From Aquimonas sp964586455 (GTDB lineage Bacteria; Pseudomonadota; Gammaproteobacteria; Xanthomonadales; Xanthomonadaceae): a stretch of 64,000 nt of DNA. Where the stretch lies: NCBI GenBank assembly GCA_964586455.1, contig CAZPHV010000013.1, positions 29,300 to 93,299 on the forward strand. The letters run 5' to 3'. The translations under genes were made by a program, and so were the position numbers. This document shows positions 33,267 through 41,494 of the stretch, in pieces; positions within the stretch are counted from its first letter, which is position 1; every line of letters begins with the position of its first letter. Under the pieces are notes generated by a model. The model did no database searches. It was not told the origin of the DNA and saw only the letters and a list, made by a program, of their open reading frames with translations.

Positions 33267-34000
33267 GCGGCAATCGCCTCCGGCAGGGCATCAATCACGC
33301 GGGTTTCAGGGGTCTGCCAGAACGCCGGGCCTGACAACGACGCCCACCGCAGCGAAGCGTTTGCGACCGCCGCGGCGAAGCTGGGCGAAGGCTGCGGCTG
33401 CTGCCATTCGAGCACGTGTCCGGCGACCTGCGCTTCGGCTACAGACAGACGCGCAGGTTCAAGTTCGGCGAGCAGAGCCGGCGACAGCGCATAGCCGGCC
33501 AGCTCGATACCCTCGCGGCGCCAGATCTCCAGCAGGCCCTCGCGGTCGATGTCTTCGCCCTGGAAGCGCCCGATGTACAGACGCTGGCGCAGCCACTGCT
33601 GGATCTGCTGGCGACCGCTGGTCAGCGGAAAGGCGGCGATCCAATGCCGACAGCGCGCGGGTATCAGCAGGGCACCGCCGCGCACGGACACAGCGACCGG
33701 TGTGGCGAGGCAGTGCGACTGCAGGTGATCGAACAGCGCGTCGATGTCGGCTCGCCAGCGTGCCAGCGAGGCCTCGCCGAACGCGCCCTCGCTGTCGCCG
33801 GTGCCGGACAGGTCGCCCAGCAGCACGCTGTGGCCGCGCGCGTGCAGGTGTTCGCCGATGTGGCGCAGCTGCACGCGCGAACGGTTCATTTCTTCATGCA
33901 GGGGCGGCAGCAGAAGGGCGGGTGCGCGCTGCGGGTCGCCCGGCCAGTAGCGGCAGGCGAGCGCCCCGTTGGGGCCCGGCAGGAAGCACAGTTCGTTCAT
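33251..34000 (-). CDS. Hydrolase 2, exosortase A system-associated
   Basis: 249 residues from ATG 34000 (MNELCFLPGPNGALACRY). The signature blocks are LLLPPLHEEMNRSRVQLRHI (about 28-47), SVLLGDLSGTGDSEGAF (about 58-74) and PVAVSVRGGALLIPA at the elbow (about 102-116). The elbow reads S-V-R-G-G, so Arg again sits where a Ser nucleophile would be. The frame stays open upstream to 34201 without family character. It overlaps the hydrolase 1 gene, giving the usual adjacent pair. It is thought to act in XrtA-linked glycan or lipid metabolism in the cytoplasm, but no substrate is established. Confidence 0.82.
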   Translation of the reverse strand: MNELCFLPGPNGALACRYWPGDPQRAPALLLPPLHEEMNRSRVQLRHIGEHLHARGHSVLLGDLSGTGDSEGAFGEASLARWRADIDALFDHLQSHCLATPVAVSVRGGALLIPARCRHWIAAFPLTSGRQQIQQWLRQRLYIGRFQGEDIDREGLLEIWRREGIELAGYALSPALLAELEPARLSVAEAQVAGHVLEWQQPQPSPSFAAAVANASLRWASLSGPAFWQTPETRVIDALPEAIAAWMPA

Positions 34001-34336
34001 CGGCAGCGCTTTCCGCGCGGCGTGGGCCCGCTGCTGCGGGCTGCCCCTCGTGAGGCGCGGCGGCCGCATTGAGGCGGTGTGCTTGTAAAGCCCCCGGCCC
34101 TGCGTGCCAGGGCCGGGGGTGACGCCGAACACAAAAACTCGCAGTGCGAGGGATAGCCATCGCCAGGGCGGCGGAGCTCCGCCCGTGGTCGAACGAGACA
34201 ACTCGCGTCGACATCAACCCTACTCGCAAAGCGGTGCCGAAATCGCTCAAACGCGCGCAAGAATTTTTTTGCGCCGGTCATCGTGGTCTGTCGCCGGCCG
34301 TCGGTAGGTGGGCTGAAGCCGCTGCCGCCGCGGTTC
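34001..34336 (-). other. Gap of 336 bases with a strong hairpin
   Basis: No gene is evident. A perfect 12-bp hairpin lies at 34091-34119 (see separate entry). The T-run at 34264-34270 has no paired stem next to it. The promoter for the hydrolase pair should lie within about 100-200 bases of 34000. Confidence 0.4.
34091..34119 (-). terminator. 12-bp perfect GC-rich hairpin
   Basis: CCCCCGGCCCTG (34091-34102) pairs exactly with CAGGGCCGGGGG (34108-34119) around a 5-base loop. Read on the minus strand it is followed by CTTTACAAGC, a weak U tract, so it probably ends the transcript of the beta-helix gene at 34337-35737. It is 217 bases beyond that stop. Confidence 0.45.
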
Positions 34337-35737
34337 TCAACCCGCATCCGCCTGCACCGCGCCTGGGTCGGCAGCTTTGCCGCGCCTGCGGCCGTAGAGG
34401 TCGTCTTCGGGGCCGGCGCTGCCCGCGAGACCGCGCAGGCTGGAGTCCAGCGGCAGGGCGCCGCGCTCGTCCAGGCTGAACGGGGCTTCCAAACTGGCAC
34501 GATCGGCACCGGTCTGCTGTTGCCAGCGCGTCAGGCTTGCCGGCACCAGGATGCGGCTGCCAGGGCGGCTGTCGCTGAATCCGCAGCTGCCACTGCGGTC
34601 ATGGAAGATGTTGTGGTCTGACCCGGGCGCGCCTTCAAGGCCCGCCAAGCCACCGAGCTCGCGCGACCAGCGGATCGCCAGGCAAGGCCGCCCGTCCTGC
34701 AGCACCAGGTTGTGGCGCAGATCGGCGCCGCGGTTTGGCGGCCGACCGGCCTTGTCGTCCCAATCCTGGAAGACGATCCCGAAGTAGAGCGCGGCGTGGC
34801 CGCTGCGGGCCGCGTCGATGATCGTGTTGTTGCGCACCTGTGCGTTTTTCGAGGCGTACAGGCCGATGCCGGCATAGGCCGCGCCGCGGATCAGATTGTT
34901 CTGCACGCGCGCGTCGATGGACTCGTAGTAGTCCGGATTCTCGGCGGTGTCGAAAAACTTCTCGCTGGTGTCGAAGCCGACCAGGATGCCGGACATGCCG
35001 ACGTTCTCGATGCGGTTGCGCTGAATGAGTGCGCGCCGAGCGCCGCCCTTGAAGTACAGGCCGGAGGTGGCGATGTCGTGGAGGTGGCAGTCCTCGACGG
35101 TCATATCGTGGCCGCCGACGTTGTCGATACCGTCAGCGTTCCTGCGCTCCAGCGGCGTGCCGGGCGGATACAGCGCGCCGGTGTGGTGGATATGGCAGCG
35201 GCGGATGGTCACCCGGTTCGACTTCGGCGTGAGCTTGATGCCATCGCGGCCGGTGTGGTGGATGTGCAGGTCTTCCAGCAGCACGTCGGACGCGCCCTCG
35301 GCGTCGGCATTGCCCTCGCGCTCCCACCAGCTTTGCAGGAACACGCCGTAGTACTGGCCGCCCGAGAGCTCCAGTCCAATCACTTTGCTGCCCGACGCGG
35401 TGGGGTCGATCTGCACGACCGAGGTGTCCGGGGTGGCGGGATCGCAGTGCACATGCGCGCGTTCGCCGGGGGCGGCGCGCAGGGTCAGCGGCATGCGCAG
35501 GCGCAGCTGGCACTCCTCGTAGCGACCCTCGCCGCTGCCGCGCAGGGTGACCGTGTCACCGGCACTGACGACGCCGCGGGCGGTGCTCAACACGCGGCCG
35601 ACGGTGCGGAAGGGCTGCTCCCGGCTGCCCTTGCCGTGTTCGTCATCGCCCTCAAGCGAGACGAACCATTCGGCGGCGGGCAGCGGGGAGGCAGCGAGCA
35701 AACCCAGCGTGAGTAGCCACGGTCGGACGCGAAGCAT
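34337..35737 (-). CDS. Secreted right-handed beta-helix protein (paralogue of the next gene)
   Basis: 466 residues with a signal peptide (MLRVRPWLLTLGLLAASPLPAA). The mature start AEWFVSLEGDDEHGKGS with QPFRTVGRVLS is a DUF1565-like opening of pectate-lyase-fold proteins. Helix coils include HIHHTGRDGIKLTPKSNRVT, YFKGGARRALIQRNRIENVG and VQNNLIRGAAYAGIGLYASK. It matches 35849-37291 over its length and lies 111 bases after it, so the two arose by duplication. It ends at GKAADPGAVQADAG without the F-x-x-G-F-E tail of its partner. A role as glycan lyase, epimerase or scaffold is possible. The recurring HxGRDGIKxTPKS motif may mark an active or metal site. Confidence 0.76.
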   Translation of the reverse strand: MLRVRPWLLTLGLLAASPLPAAEWFVSLEGDDEHGKGSREQPFRTVGRVLSTARGVVSAGDTVTLRGSGEGRYEECQLRLRMPLTLRAAPGERAHVHCDPATPDTSVVQIDPTASGSKVIGLELSGGQYYGVFLQSWWEREGNADAEGASDVLLEDLHIHHTGRDGIKLTPKSNRVTIRRCHIHHTGALYPPGTPLERRNADGIDNVGGHDMTVEDCHLHDIATSGLYFKGGARRALIQRNRIENVGMSGILVGFDTSEKFFDTAENPDYYESIDARVQNNLIRGAAYAGIGLYASKNAQVRNNTIIDAARSGHAALYFGIVFQDWDDKAGRPPNRGADLRHNLVLQDGRPCLAIRWSRELGGLAGLEGAPGSDHNIFHDRSGSCGFSDSRPGSRILVPASLTRWQQQTGADRASLEAPFSLDERGALPLDSSLRGLAGSAGPEDDLYGRRRGKAADPGAVQADAG

Positions 35738-35848
35738 GCGAGAGCCTATACGGTGATACGCATCACAGTATAAGCAGCTACTGCAGACTGGATCACGCTT
35801 TCAGTTCCCCCGTGCCAGGGGAGCGCAAGCGTGTTTCCCGTTTCCGCT

Positions 35849-37291
35849 CTACTCGAAGCCCTCAGCGAAGAGGAGAGACGCGCCGACTCCTGACGTGAAC
35901 TCATCGGCTCCGATATCGGGCGGGCTGCCGCGCGGGTCGAGGTCGATGTCGTCGGTCACTTCCGCCAGCGGTGTGCCGGCATTGATCAGCGGGCTGCCGG
36001 CGGGCAGGCGGCCCGCGCCATCCACACTGAAATTGCCCTGCAGGCTGTTGGCGTCGGCGCCGGTGTGGCTGCGCCACTGCGCCAGCGTGCCGCTGCTGCC
36101 GACCGGGCTGCCCGGGCGCTGATCGGTGAAGCGGCAGTTGCCGTTGGCCGCGCGGAAGGCGTTGAAGTTGCTTCCGCTCGCGCCCGTCAGCCCGGACAGC
36201 CCACCCAGCTCGTTGCTGTAGCGGATGTCCATGCACTTGCCGCTGTTCTGGATGACCAGGTTGTTGAGCAGGCGCGGGCGCAGGTTGGGCGGGCGGCCCG
36301 CGATCGGGTCCCAGTCCTGGAACACCACGCCGAAGTACAGCGCCGCGTGGCCGGTCTGCGCCGTATTCACCAGCGTGTTGTGGGCGACCAGCGCGTCCTG
36401 TGAGGCGTACAGGCCGATGCCGGCGTACTGCGTGTTCATCACCAGGTTGTTGCGCACCGTGCCGCGGATCGCTTCATAAAAGCCAGGGTTCGACTGCCGG
36501 TCAAAGAAGGCGACGCTGGTGTCGAAGCCAACCAGAATGCCGGCCATGCCGGTGCCGTCGATGACGTTGCGCTCAAGCACGACGTCCTCGGCACCGCCCT
36601 TGAAGTAGATGCCGGTGGTCGAGATGTTGTGCAGGTAGCTGTCCTGCACGCGCATGCCCGAACCCTGCACGTTGTCGATGCCATCGGCATTGCGGTTGTC
36701 CAGCGGCGTGCCGGGCGGGTAGAGCATGCCGGTGGAGTGGATCTCTGTGCGGCGCACGGTGAGGCGGTCGGATTTCGGCGTGACCTTGATGCCGTCGCGG
36801 CCGGTGCTGTGGATCAGCAGGTCCTCGATCAGCACGTCGCGCGCGCCAGTCAGATGTTCGCCGCCACCCTGGTACCAGCCGGTCTGCAGGAACACGCCGT
36901 AGTAACGGCCGCCGGTCACTTCGAGGTCGCGCAGCACGCTGCCCGAGGCGTTGGGGTCGATCTGGATGGTCGCGTTGTTGGTGGTGTTGATGTCGCAGTG
37001 GATGTGCGCGCGCTCGCCAGGCTGGGAGCGCAGGGTCAGGCGCACCCGCAGGCGCACGTCGCATTCGTTGTACCGGTTGTTGCCGGCCAGGCCGCGCAGG
37101 GTGACGACATCGCCATGGGCCACCACGCCATTGCTGGTGCTGAGCACACGCTTGACCGTGCGAAAGGGGTTGCTCAAGGTGCCGGTGCCGCTGCTGTCGT
37201 TACCGTTCGGGCTCACAAACCACTCGGCGGCGGGGGCGGCGCTGCTGACCACAAGGGCGGACAGGCAGAACGCAAAAGCGCGCAAATTCAT
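35849..37291 (-). CDS. Secreted right-handed beta-helix protein with F-x-x-G-F-E tail
   Basis: 480 residues from ATG 37291 (MNLRAFAFCLSALVVSS, signal peptide to about residue 22). The mature start AEWFVSPNGNDSSGTGTLSN parallels the downstream paralogue. Shared coils include LIHSTGRDGIKVTPKSDRLT, YLHNISTTGIYFKGGAEDV and NLVMNTQYAGIGLYAS. The beta-helix ends with the anchor-type PDIGADEF, followed by a 15-residue extension ending SLLFAEGFE. That extension is absent from the paralogue, so it behaves as a separate C-terminal module. The open frame upstream to 37375 lacks signal-peptide features. It may process or bind the local polysaccharide outside the cytoplasm; catalysis is unproven. Confidence 0.76.
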   Translation of the reverse strand: MNLRAFAFCLSALVVSSAAPAAEWFVSPNGNDSSGTGTLSNPFRTVKRVLSTSNGVVAHGDVVTLRGLAGNNRYNECDVRLRVRLTLRSQPGERAHIHCDINTTNNATIQIDPNASGSVLRDLEVTGGRYYGVFLQTGWYQGGGEHLTGARDVLIEDLLIHSTGRDGIKVTPKSDRLTVRRTEIHSTGMLYPPGTPLDNRNADGIDNVQGSGMRVQDSYLHNISTTGIYFKGGAEDVVLERNVIDGTGMAGILVGFDTSVAFFDRQSNPGFYEAIRGTVRNNLVMNTQYAGIGLYASQDALVAHNTLVNTAQTGHAALYFGVVFQDWDPIAGRPPNLRPRLLNNLVIQNSGKCMDIRYSNELGGLSGLTGASGSNFNAFRAANGNCRFTDQRPGSPVGSSGTLAQWRSHTGADANSLQGNFSVDGAGRLPAGSPLINAGTPLAEVTDDIDLDPRGSPPDIGADEFTSGVGASLLFAEGFE

Positions 37292-37572
37292 GCTCGAACT
37301 CACTAGGCAAGGATGGGAGCACCGGGCGGCAAGCGCCGCGGCGGAGCCAAGCATCAACAGGTGCGCTGTGAGCAACTGTGAGACGTTTCGCCCTTGTGCC
37401 GTGCATGTGCAGAACAGTGAAGCGACGCAGGTTTCAATGCGGACGGGGTCGCAGTCCGGGCCTTCCGGCGGCTGCCGCGTTCAGCGCGCAGCAGGCTGCC
37501 CCCACGCAGACAGGGCCGCGCTGCGACGCGTGATCCGGCACAATGTGCGCCCCGTCACACAACGCGATCGAT

Positions 37573-38820
37573 ATGAGCGAGCTCTCAAGCCCCGAACTTG
37601 AACTGCCCTGGGCGCGCGGCCTGCCGTGGCGCGTGGACGACCGCGGCGAACTGATTCTCGGCGCTCGCCCGCTCTCGCGGGTGGTCGATGCGATCGGCCG
37701 CACGCCCTGCTATGTCTACGATCGCGGGCGGCTGTCGGCGCGGGTCGCGCAGCTGCGCGCCCTGCTGCCGCCGGCGCTGCATTTGCACTACGCGGTGAAA
37801 TGCAATCCGATGCCGGCGCTGGTCGCGCACATGGCCGGCCTGACCGACGGCCTGGATGTCGCCTCGGTCGGCGAGCTGCGCATTGCGCTGGATGCCGGCA
37901 TGGCGCCCGAGCACGTCAGCTTTGCCGGCCCCGGCAAGAGCGACGCCGACCTGAAGCAGGCTCAGGCGGCGGGCATCCTCATCAACGTCGAGAGTTTTCG
38001 CGAACTGCGCGCGCTGGCCGAGGCCAGCGAGGCCAGCGGCGAGGCCGCACGGGTGGCGATCCGGATCAACCCGCCCTTCGAGCTGAAAGCCTCGGGCATG
38101 CGCATGGGCGGCGGCGCCAAGCAGTTCGGCGTCGATGCCGAGCAGGTGCCGGCCCTGCTCGACGAGATCCGCACACTCGGTCTGGCCTTCGAGGGCTTTC
38201 ACCTCTATGCCGGCTCGCAGAACCTGAAAGCGGACGCCATCGTCGAAGCGCAAACCAAGAGCTACGAGCTGATCCTCGGTTGGGCCGAGCAGCTGCCGGC
38301 CGCTGTCCGCTCCCTCAATCTTGGCGGGGGTTTCGGCATTCCCTATACCGTCACCGATGTGCCGCTTGATCTCGCCCCGGTGGCGGACTGCCTGCAGGGC
38401 CTGGCCGAGCGTTGCGCGCAGGACTTTCCGCAGGGCCATCTGGTGCTGGAACTCGGCCGCTATCTCGCCGGCGAGGCGGGCGTCTACGTCGCCCGCGTGA
38501 TCGACCGCAAGCTCTCGCGCGGCCAGGTGTTTCTGGTCTGCGATGGCGGCATGCACCACCACCTCGCCGCCAGCGGCAACTTTGGACAGGTGCTGCGCAA
38601 GAACTACCCGCTGATGGTCAATGCCCGACCGGGCGCACGCGAAATCGCTAGCGTGGTCGGCCCGCTGTGCACGCCGCTGGATCTGCTTGGCGACCGCGCC
38701 GAGATAGGCGTGGCGGAGGAGGGCGATCTGGTCGTGGTGTTCCAGTCCGGTGCCTACGGAAAAACCGCCAGCCCGCGGGAGTTTCTGGGCCATCCCGAGG
38801 TGGTGGAGGCGCTGGTGTGA
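37573..38820 (+). CDS. PLP-dependent decarboxylase, exosortase A system-associated
   Basis: 415 residues of the ornithine/diaminopimelate/arginine decarboxylase fold III class. The PLP Lys is K76 in LHYAVKCNPMPALV. Further motifs are the Gly-rich phosphate loop NLGGGFGIPYTVTD, LELGRYLAGEAGVYV, the dimer-interface VCDGGMHHHLAASG and VVGPLCTPLDLLG with the second-subunit Cys. The XrtA-associated subgroup resembles LysA, but its amino acid substrate is unknown. ATG 37573 fits better than 37543. The stop overlaps the GTG start of the next gene (GTGA). With the acyl-CoA ligase at 41495 it forms a conserved XrtA module and may supply an amine or amino acid for glycan modification. Confidence 0.88.
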   Translation: MSELSSPELELPWARGLPWRVDDRGELILGARPLSRVVDAIGRTPCYVYDRGRLSARVAQLRALLPPALHLHYAVKCNPMPALVAHMAGLTDGLDVASVGELRIALDAGMAPEHVSFAGPGKSDADLKQAQAAGILINVESFRELRALAEASEASGEAARVAIRINPPFELKASGMRMGGGAKQFGVDAEQVPALLDEIRTLGLAFEGFHLYAGSQNLKADAIVEAQTKSYELILGWAEQLPAAVRSLNLGGGFGIPYTVTDVPLDLAPVADCLQGLAERCAQDFPQGHLVLELGRYLAGEAGVYVARVIDRKLSRGQVFLVCDGGMHHHLAASGNFGQVLRKNYPLMVNARPGAREIASVVGPLCTPLDLLGDRAEIGVAEEGDLVVVFQSGAYGKTASPREFLGHPEVVEALV

Positions 38821-39212
38821 GTGCTGGGCCCGAAAACCCGTATCGGGCGACTGGTGCCGACTTTTCGGAGTCGCCCGAGACCGGTGGCGTGCAGGTGCAC
38901 GTGCTCGCGTGGCTGGGCGTGGTGCTCGGGCTGGCGCCGCTGGGAGTGGCGCTGCTGCTGGCGCCGCATTTTGGAGAAGTGTTCCAGCACTTCGGTGCGG
39001 ATCTGCCGTTGCTGACCCGATGGGTGGTGGACTGGCCGATCCTCCTCGCCGCGCCCTCAGCCCTCATGGCGGTCTGGCGTGTGCTCAGACCGCGCGGGCT
39101 GCGCCAGGCGTGGACGCTGTTCGGGATCGGCCTGGCGCTTGCGGTTCTGCTGTCGATCGCCACTGTGTTCCTGTTCTATCTGCCGATCTTCCAGCTCGCC
39201 CAGAGCGCGTAG
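38817..39212 (+). CDS. Small membrane protein coupled to the decarboxylase
   Basis: 131 residues starting at GTG 38817, which overlaps the decarboxylase stop by four bases (GTGA), a typical coupling junction. There are three hydrophobic segments (about 27-48, 67-84 and 97-121) after a polar N-terminus (VSAGPENPYRATGADFSESP). No family is recognised. The frame continues upstream antisense-like inside the decarboxylase, but that part is Arg/Gly-rich noise. Confidence 0.6.
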   Translation: MSAGPENPYRATGADFSESPETGGVQVHVLAWLGVVLGLAPLGVALLLAPHFGEVFQHFGADLPLLTRWVVDWPILLAAPSALMAVWRVLRPRGLRQAWTLFGIGLALAVLLSIATVFLFYLPIFQLAQSA

Positions 39213-39272
39213 TTGAGCGGGCGATCACCGGGTTCCGAAGGCTCGTGAAGCCTTGGCGCTTGCACCGCAGCC

Positions 39273-39307
39273 CCGAGGCGGTACCCTCCCGCCTCGGCAG
39301 GCGAGGC
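39273..39307 (+). promoter_or_regulatory. Two mutually exclusive hairpins before the TPR gene start
   Basis: CCGAGGCG (39273-39280) can pair with CGCCTCGG (39290-39297). Alternatively GCCTCG (39291-39296) can pair with CGAGGC (39302-39307), ending four bases before ATG 39312. Both share 39291-39296, so only one can form. It could affect translation start, or be chance in GC-rich DNA. Confidence 0.25.
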
Positions 39308-39311
39308 ACCC

Positions 39312-41348
39312 ATGGACCCGATCGAACACGCCAAGACCCTTTTCTTCAGAGCCTTGGACCACCATCAGCGTGGCCGTCTTGCCGAGGCCGAAGCGCTGTA
39401 TCGCGAAGCGCTGGCGCTGGTGCCCGAGCGTGTTTCGGTGCTGTCCAACCTCGGCGCGGTGCTGGTGCTGCAGGGTCGCCACGCTGAAGCCCGCCAGATG
39501 GCGGAACGGGCGCTCGCAATCGAACCCGACTGCGCCGAGGCCCACGCGATTCTCGCCGAGTTGAAGCGCAGCCAGCAGGGCCCGCAGGCCGCACTGGCAG
39601 ATCTCGACCGTGCGCTGGCCGGCAACCCGGATGACCCCGATCTTCACTTCCAGCGCAGCGGCCTGCTGGCCGAGCTCGGGCGTTTCGACGAGGCTCTGGC
39701 CGGCAGCGCACGCGCGCTTGAACTGCGCCCCGCCCACCTGGCCACGCGCGCGCATCACGCCCTGCTGCGCGCGGCCCGGGGCGAACTGGCGCAGGCGCAG
39801 GCCGAGCTTGGGGCGCTACTGCATCAGGACGCCCGCCCGCTGGCGGCCGGCGAGGCTTGGGCGCAGCTGCTGTTGCGGCGGGCGGCCGAAGCGCGGGGTG
39901 AGTTGCCTGCAGACATTGACTCGAAGCTGCTCACCCGCGCGCTGGACACGCCCTGGGCGTCGCCGCGTCGCCTGCTCGGCCCGGCCTGCCAGGCCCTGCA
40001 TGCCGACCCGCGCACGGGCCCGTGGCTGCAGCGCGTGCAGCAGGTCTGGCCGCAGCCTCTACCCGCACATAGCTGGTCGGATCTTCGCCTTGGCGCCGCG
40101 GTCTATAGCCAGCCCCTGCTGCGCGCCCTGCTGCGTCAGCCGGTGATTCCCGATGCCGCGCTGCAGCGCCTGCTGGCCCAACTGCGCGGCGCCCTGTTGG
40201 AGCGCGCCCTGCGCAGCCGCGCCGATCTTGGCTGGGACGATGCGCTGCAGTCTTTCCACTGCGCCTTGGCCGCGCACTGCCTGCGACAGCAGCACGCGTG
40301 GCCCCTGGGTGCGGAGGAGTCCGCCAGCCTGGATGCGCTAACGCAGCAGCTGCAGTCGGCGCTGGCTGCATCCGAACCGGTGCCCGCGGCTTGGTTGCCG
40401 GCCCTGCTGAGCTACCGCCCGCTGGCCGCGCTGCCGGCCGTAGCCGAGCTGCAAACGCAGCGCTGGCCGGCGCCGGTGCAGGCGCTGCTGACCCAGGCCG
40501 CGGCCGACCCCGGCCCGCTGCCGGCCCTGCGCTGGACGCATCTGCCCGCCAGCCCGCGCGGGCTTCCGCTGGATGATTACCTGATCGAACGAATCGCCCC
40601 GTTTGCTGCGCCCCATCTGCCGCCCACGCCGCAGCCGCGGGTGCTGGCGCTGGCGGCCGGCGGCGGTGAGTGGGCGTTCGAGCTGGCGTTGCGTGTTCGC
40701 GGTGCGCAGGTGCGGGTGCTGGAGACCGATCCCGCAGCGGCGGCGGCGTTGGCGGATCAGGCGCAGCGACTGCGTCTGCCGCAGCTGAGCGTGGCCCGCG
40801 GAGGTCTGGAGGCTGCGGGCAAGGGCGGCTACACCGTGATCGACAGCGGCCGCAGCATGCTGCGAATGGCGCAGCTGCAGCCCACGCTGGCCGAACTCAA
40901 ACCCTGGTTGGCGCCGCGCGGTCTACTGCGGCTGCGCGTTGCGAGTGCGCGACTGCGCTTGGCGCTGAGGTCGGCACGGGCGCATCTGGCTCCAGCCGGC
41001 CTCGGCGATACCGACGTGGATCTGCGCGCGGCGCGCGTGCTGATCCAGGCGCTTCCTGCGGATGACCCGGCGTACCCGCTGCAGATGCTGCCCGAACTGC
41101 ACGCGCTGGGGCCTTGTCGCAGTCTGCTGTTCGAGTACGACGCAGCGCCACTGGGTCTGTTGTCGGTGGCCCAGCAGCTGCACGCTGCCGGCCTGCGCTT
41201 CCGCGGCCTGGAGCTCGAGCCCGAGGACCGCGCAGCACTGCCGCGCACCGATGCGCTACCGCCGGATCTGCCGGCCTGGGCCGAGCTGGAGGCCGCAGAG
41301 CCGCGGATGTTCAGCGCCTTCTACACGATGTGGGCAAGCCCGGCATAA
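39312..41348 (+). CDS. TPR-repeat protein with methyltransferase-like C-terminal domain
   Basis: 678 residues. The first ~190 form TPR helices (HHQRGRLAEAEALYREALAL, LVLQGRHAEARQMAERALAI, LLAELGRFDEALAGSARALE). The middle is Leu/Ala/Arg-rich helical. Around residues 440-480 a Rossmann-type pattern appears, PRVLALAAGGGEWAFELALR followed by AQVRVLETDPAAAAALADQA, close to the SAM-binding motif I and acidic motif II of class I methyltransferases. GYTVIDSGRSMLRMAQ with LKPWLAPRGLLRLRVAS resembles later methyltransferase blocks. I infer a TPR-methyltransferase fusion, a layout known for glycan- or FkbM-like proteins, but the motif is degenerate (AAGGGEW). It lies 99 bases after the small membrane gene and converges on the ligase operon. 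Confidence 0.65.
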   Translation: MDPIEHAKTLFFRALDHHQRGRLAEAEALYREALALVPERVSVLSNLGAVLVLQGRHAEARQMAERALAIEPDCAEAHAILAELKRSQQGPQAALADLDRALAGNPDDPDLHFQRSGLLAELGRFDEALAGSARALELRPAHLATRAHHALLRAARGELAQAQAELGALLHQDARPLAAGEAWAQLLLRRAAEARGELPADIDSKLLTRALDTPWASPRRLLGPACQALHADPRTGPWLQRVQQVWPQPLPAHSWSDLRLGAAVYSQPLLRALLRQPVIPDAALQRLLAQLRGALLERALRSRADLGWDDALQSFHCALAAHCLRQQHAWPLGAEESASLDALTQQLQSALAASEPVPAAWLPALLSYRPLAALPAVAELQTQRWPAPVQALLTQAAADPGPLPALRWTHLPASPRGLPLDDYLIERIAPFAAPHLPPTPQPRVLALAAGGGEWAFELALRVRGAQVRVLETDPAAAAALADQAQRLRLPQLSVARGGLEAAGKGGYTVIDSGRSMLRMAQLQPTLAELKPWLAPRGLLRLRVASARLRLALRSARAHLAPAGLGDTDVDLRAARVLIQALPADDPAYPLQMLPELHALGPCRSLLFEYDAAPLGLLSVAQQLHAAGLRFRGLELEPEDRAALPRTDALPPDLPAWAELEAAEPRMFSAFYTMWASPA

Positions 41349-41436
41349 CGATTACACCCAGGGCAAGCCTTGAACGCCGCGATGTTGGGCATCGCCTTCG
41401 GCTCCGCCCAACCTACCCGATCGCTTCGGCGCGGCC

Positions 41437-41459
41437 CATAGGGTGGGCCCTGGCCCACC
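41437..41459 (+). repeat. REP-like palindrome, family 2
   Basis: CATAGGGTGGGCCCTGGCCCACC contains GGTGGGCC and GGCCCACC around a 2-base loop. The same 23 bases recur at 63733-63755, inverted at 63878-63900, and partly at 63946-63963. Here it lies between the convergent genes ending at 41348 and 41495, beside another small inverted pair (GTTGGGC and GCCCAAC, about 41383-41411). Termination is possible. Confidence 0.6.
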
Positions 41460-41494
41460 GACGCTTGAACCTGGCCTCAGTGGTGTACACGCCC

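Noticed and set aside
34258..34272. T-run AATTTTTTT as a Rho-independent terminator
   Set aside because: There is no adjacent stem of more than four pairs, and no plus-strand gene ends there.
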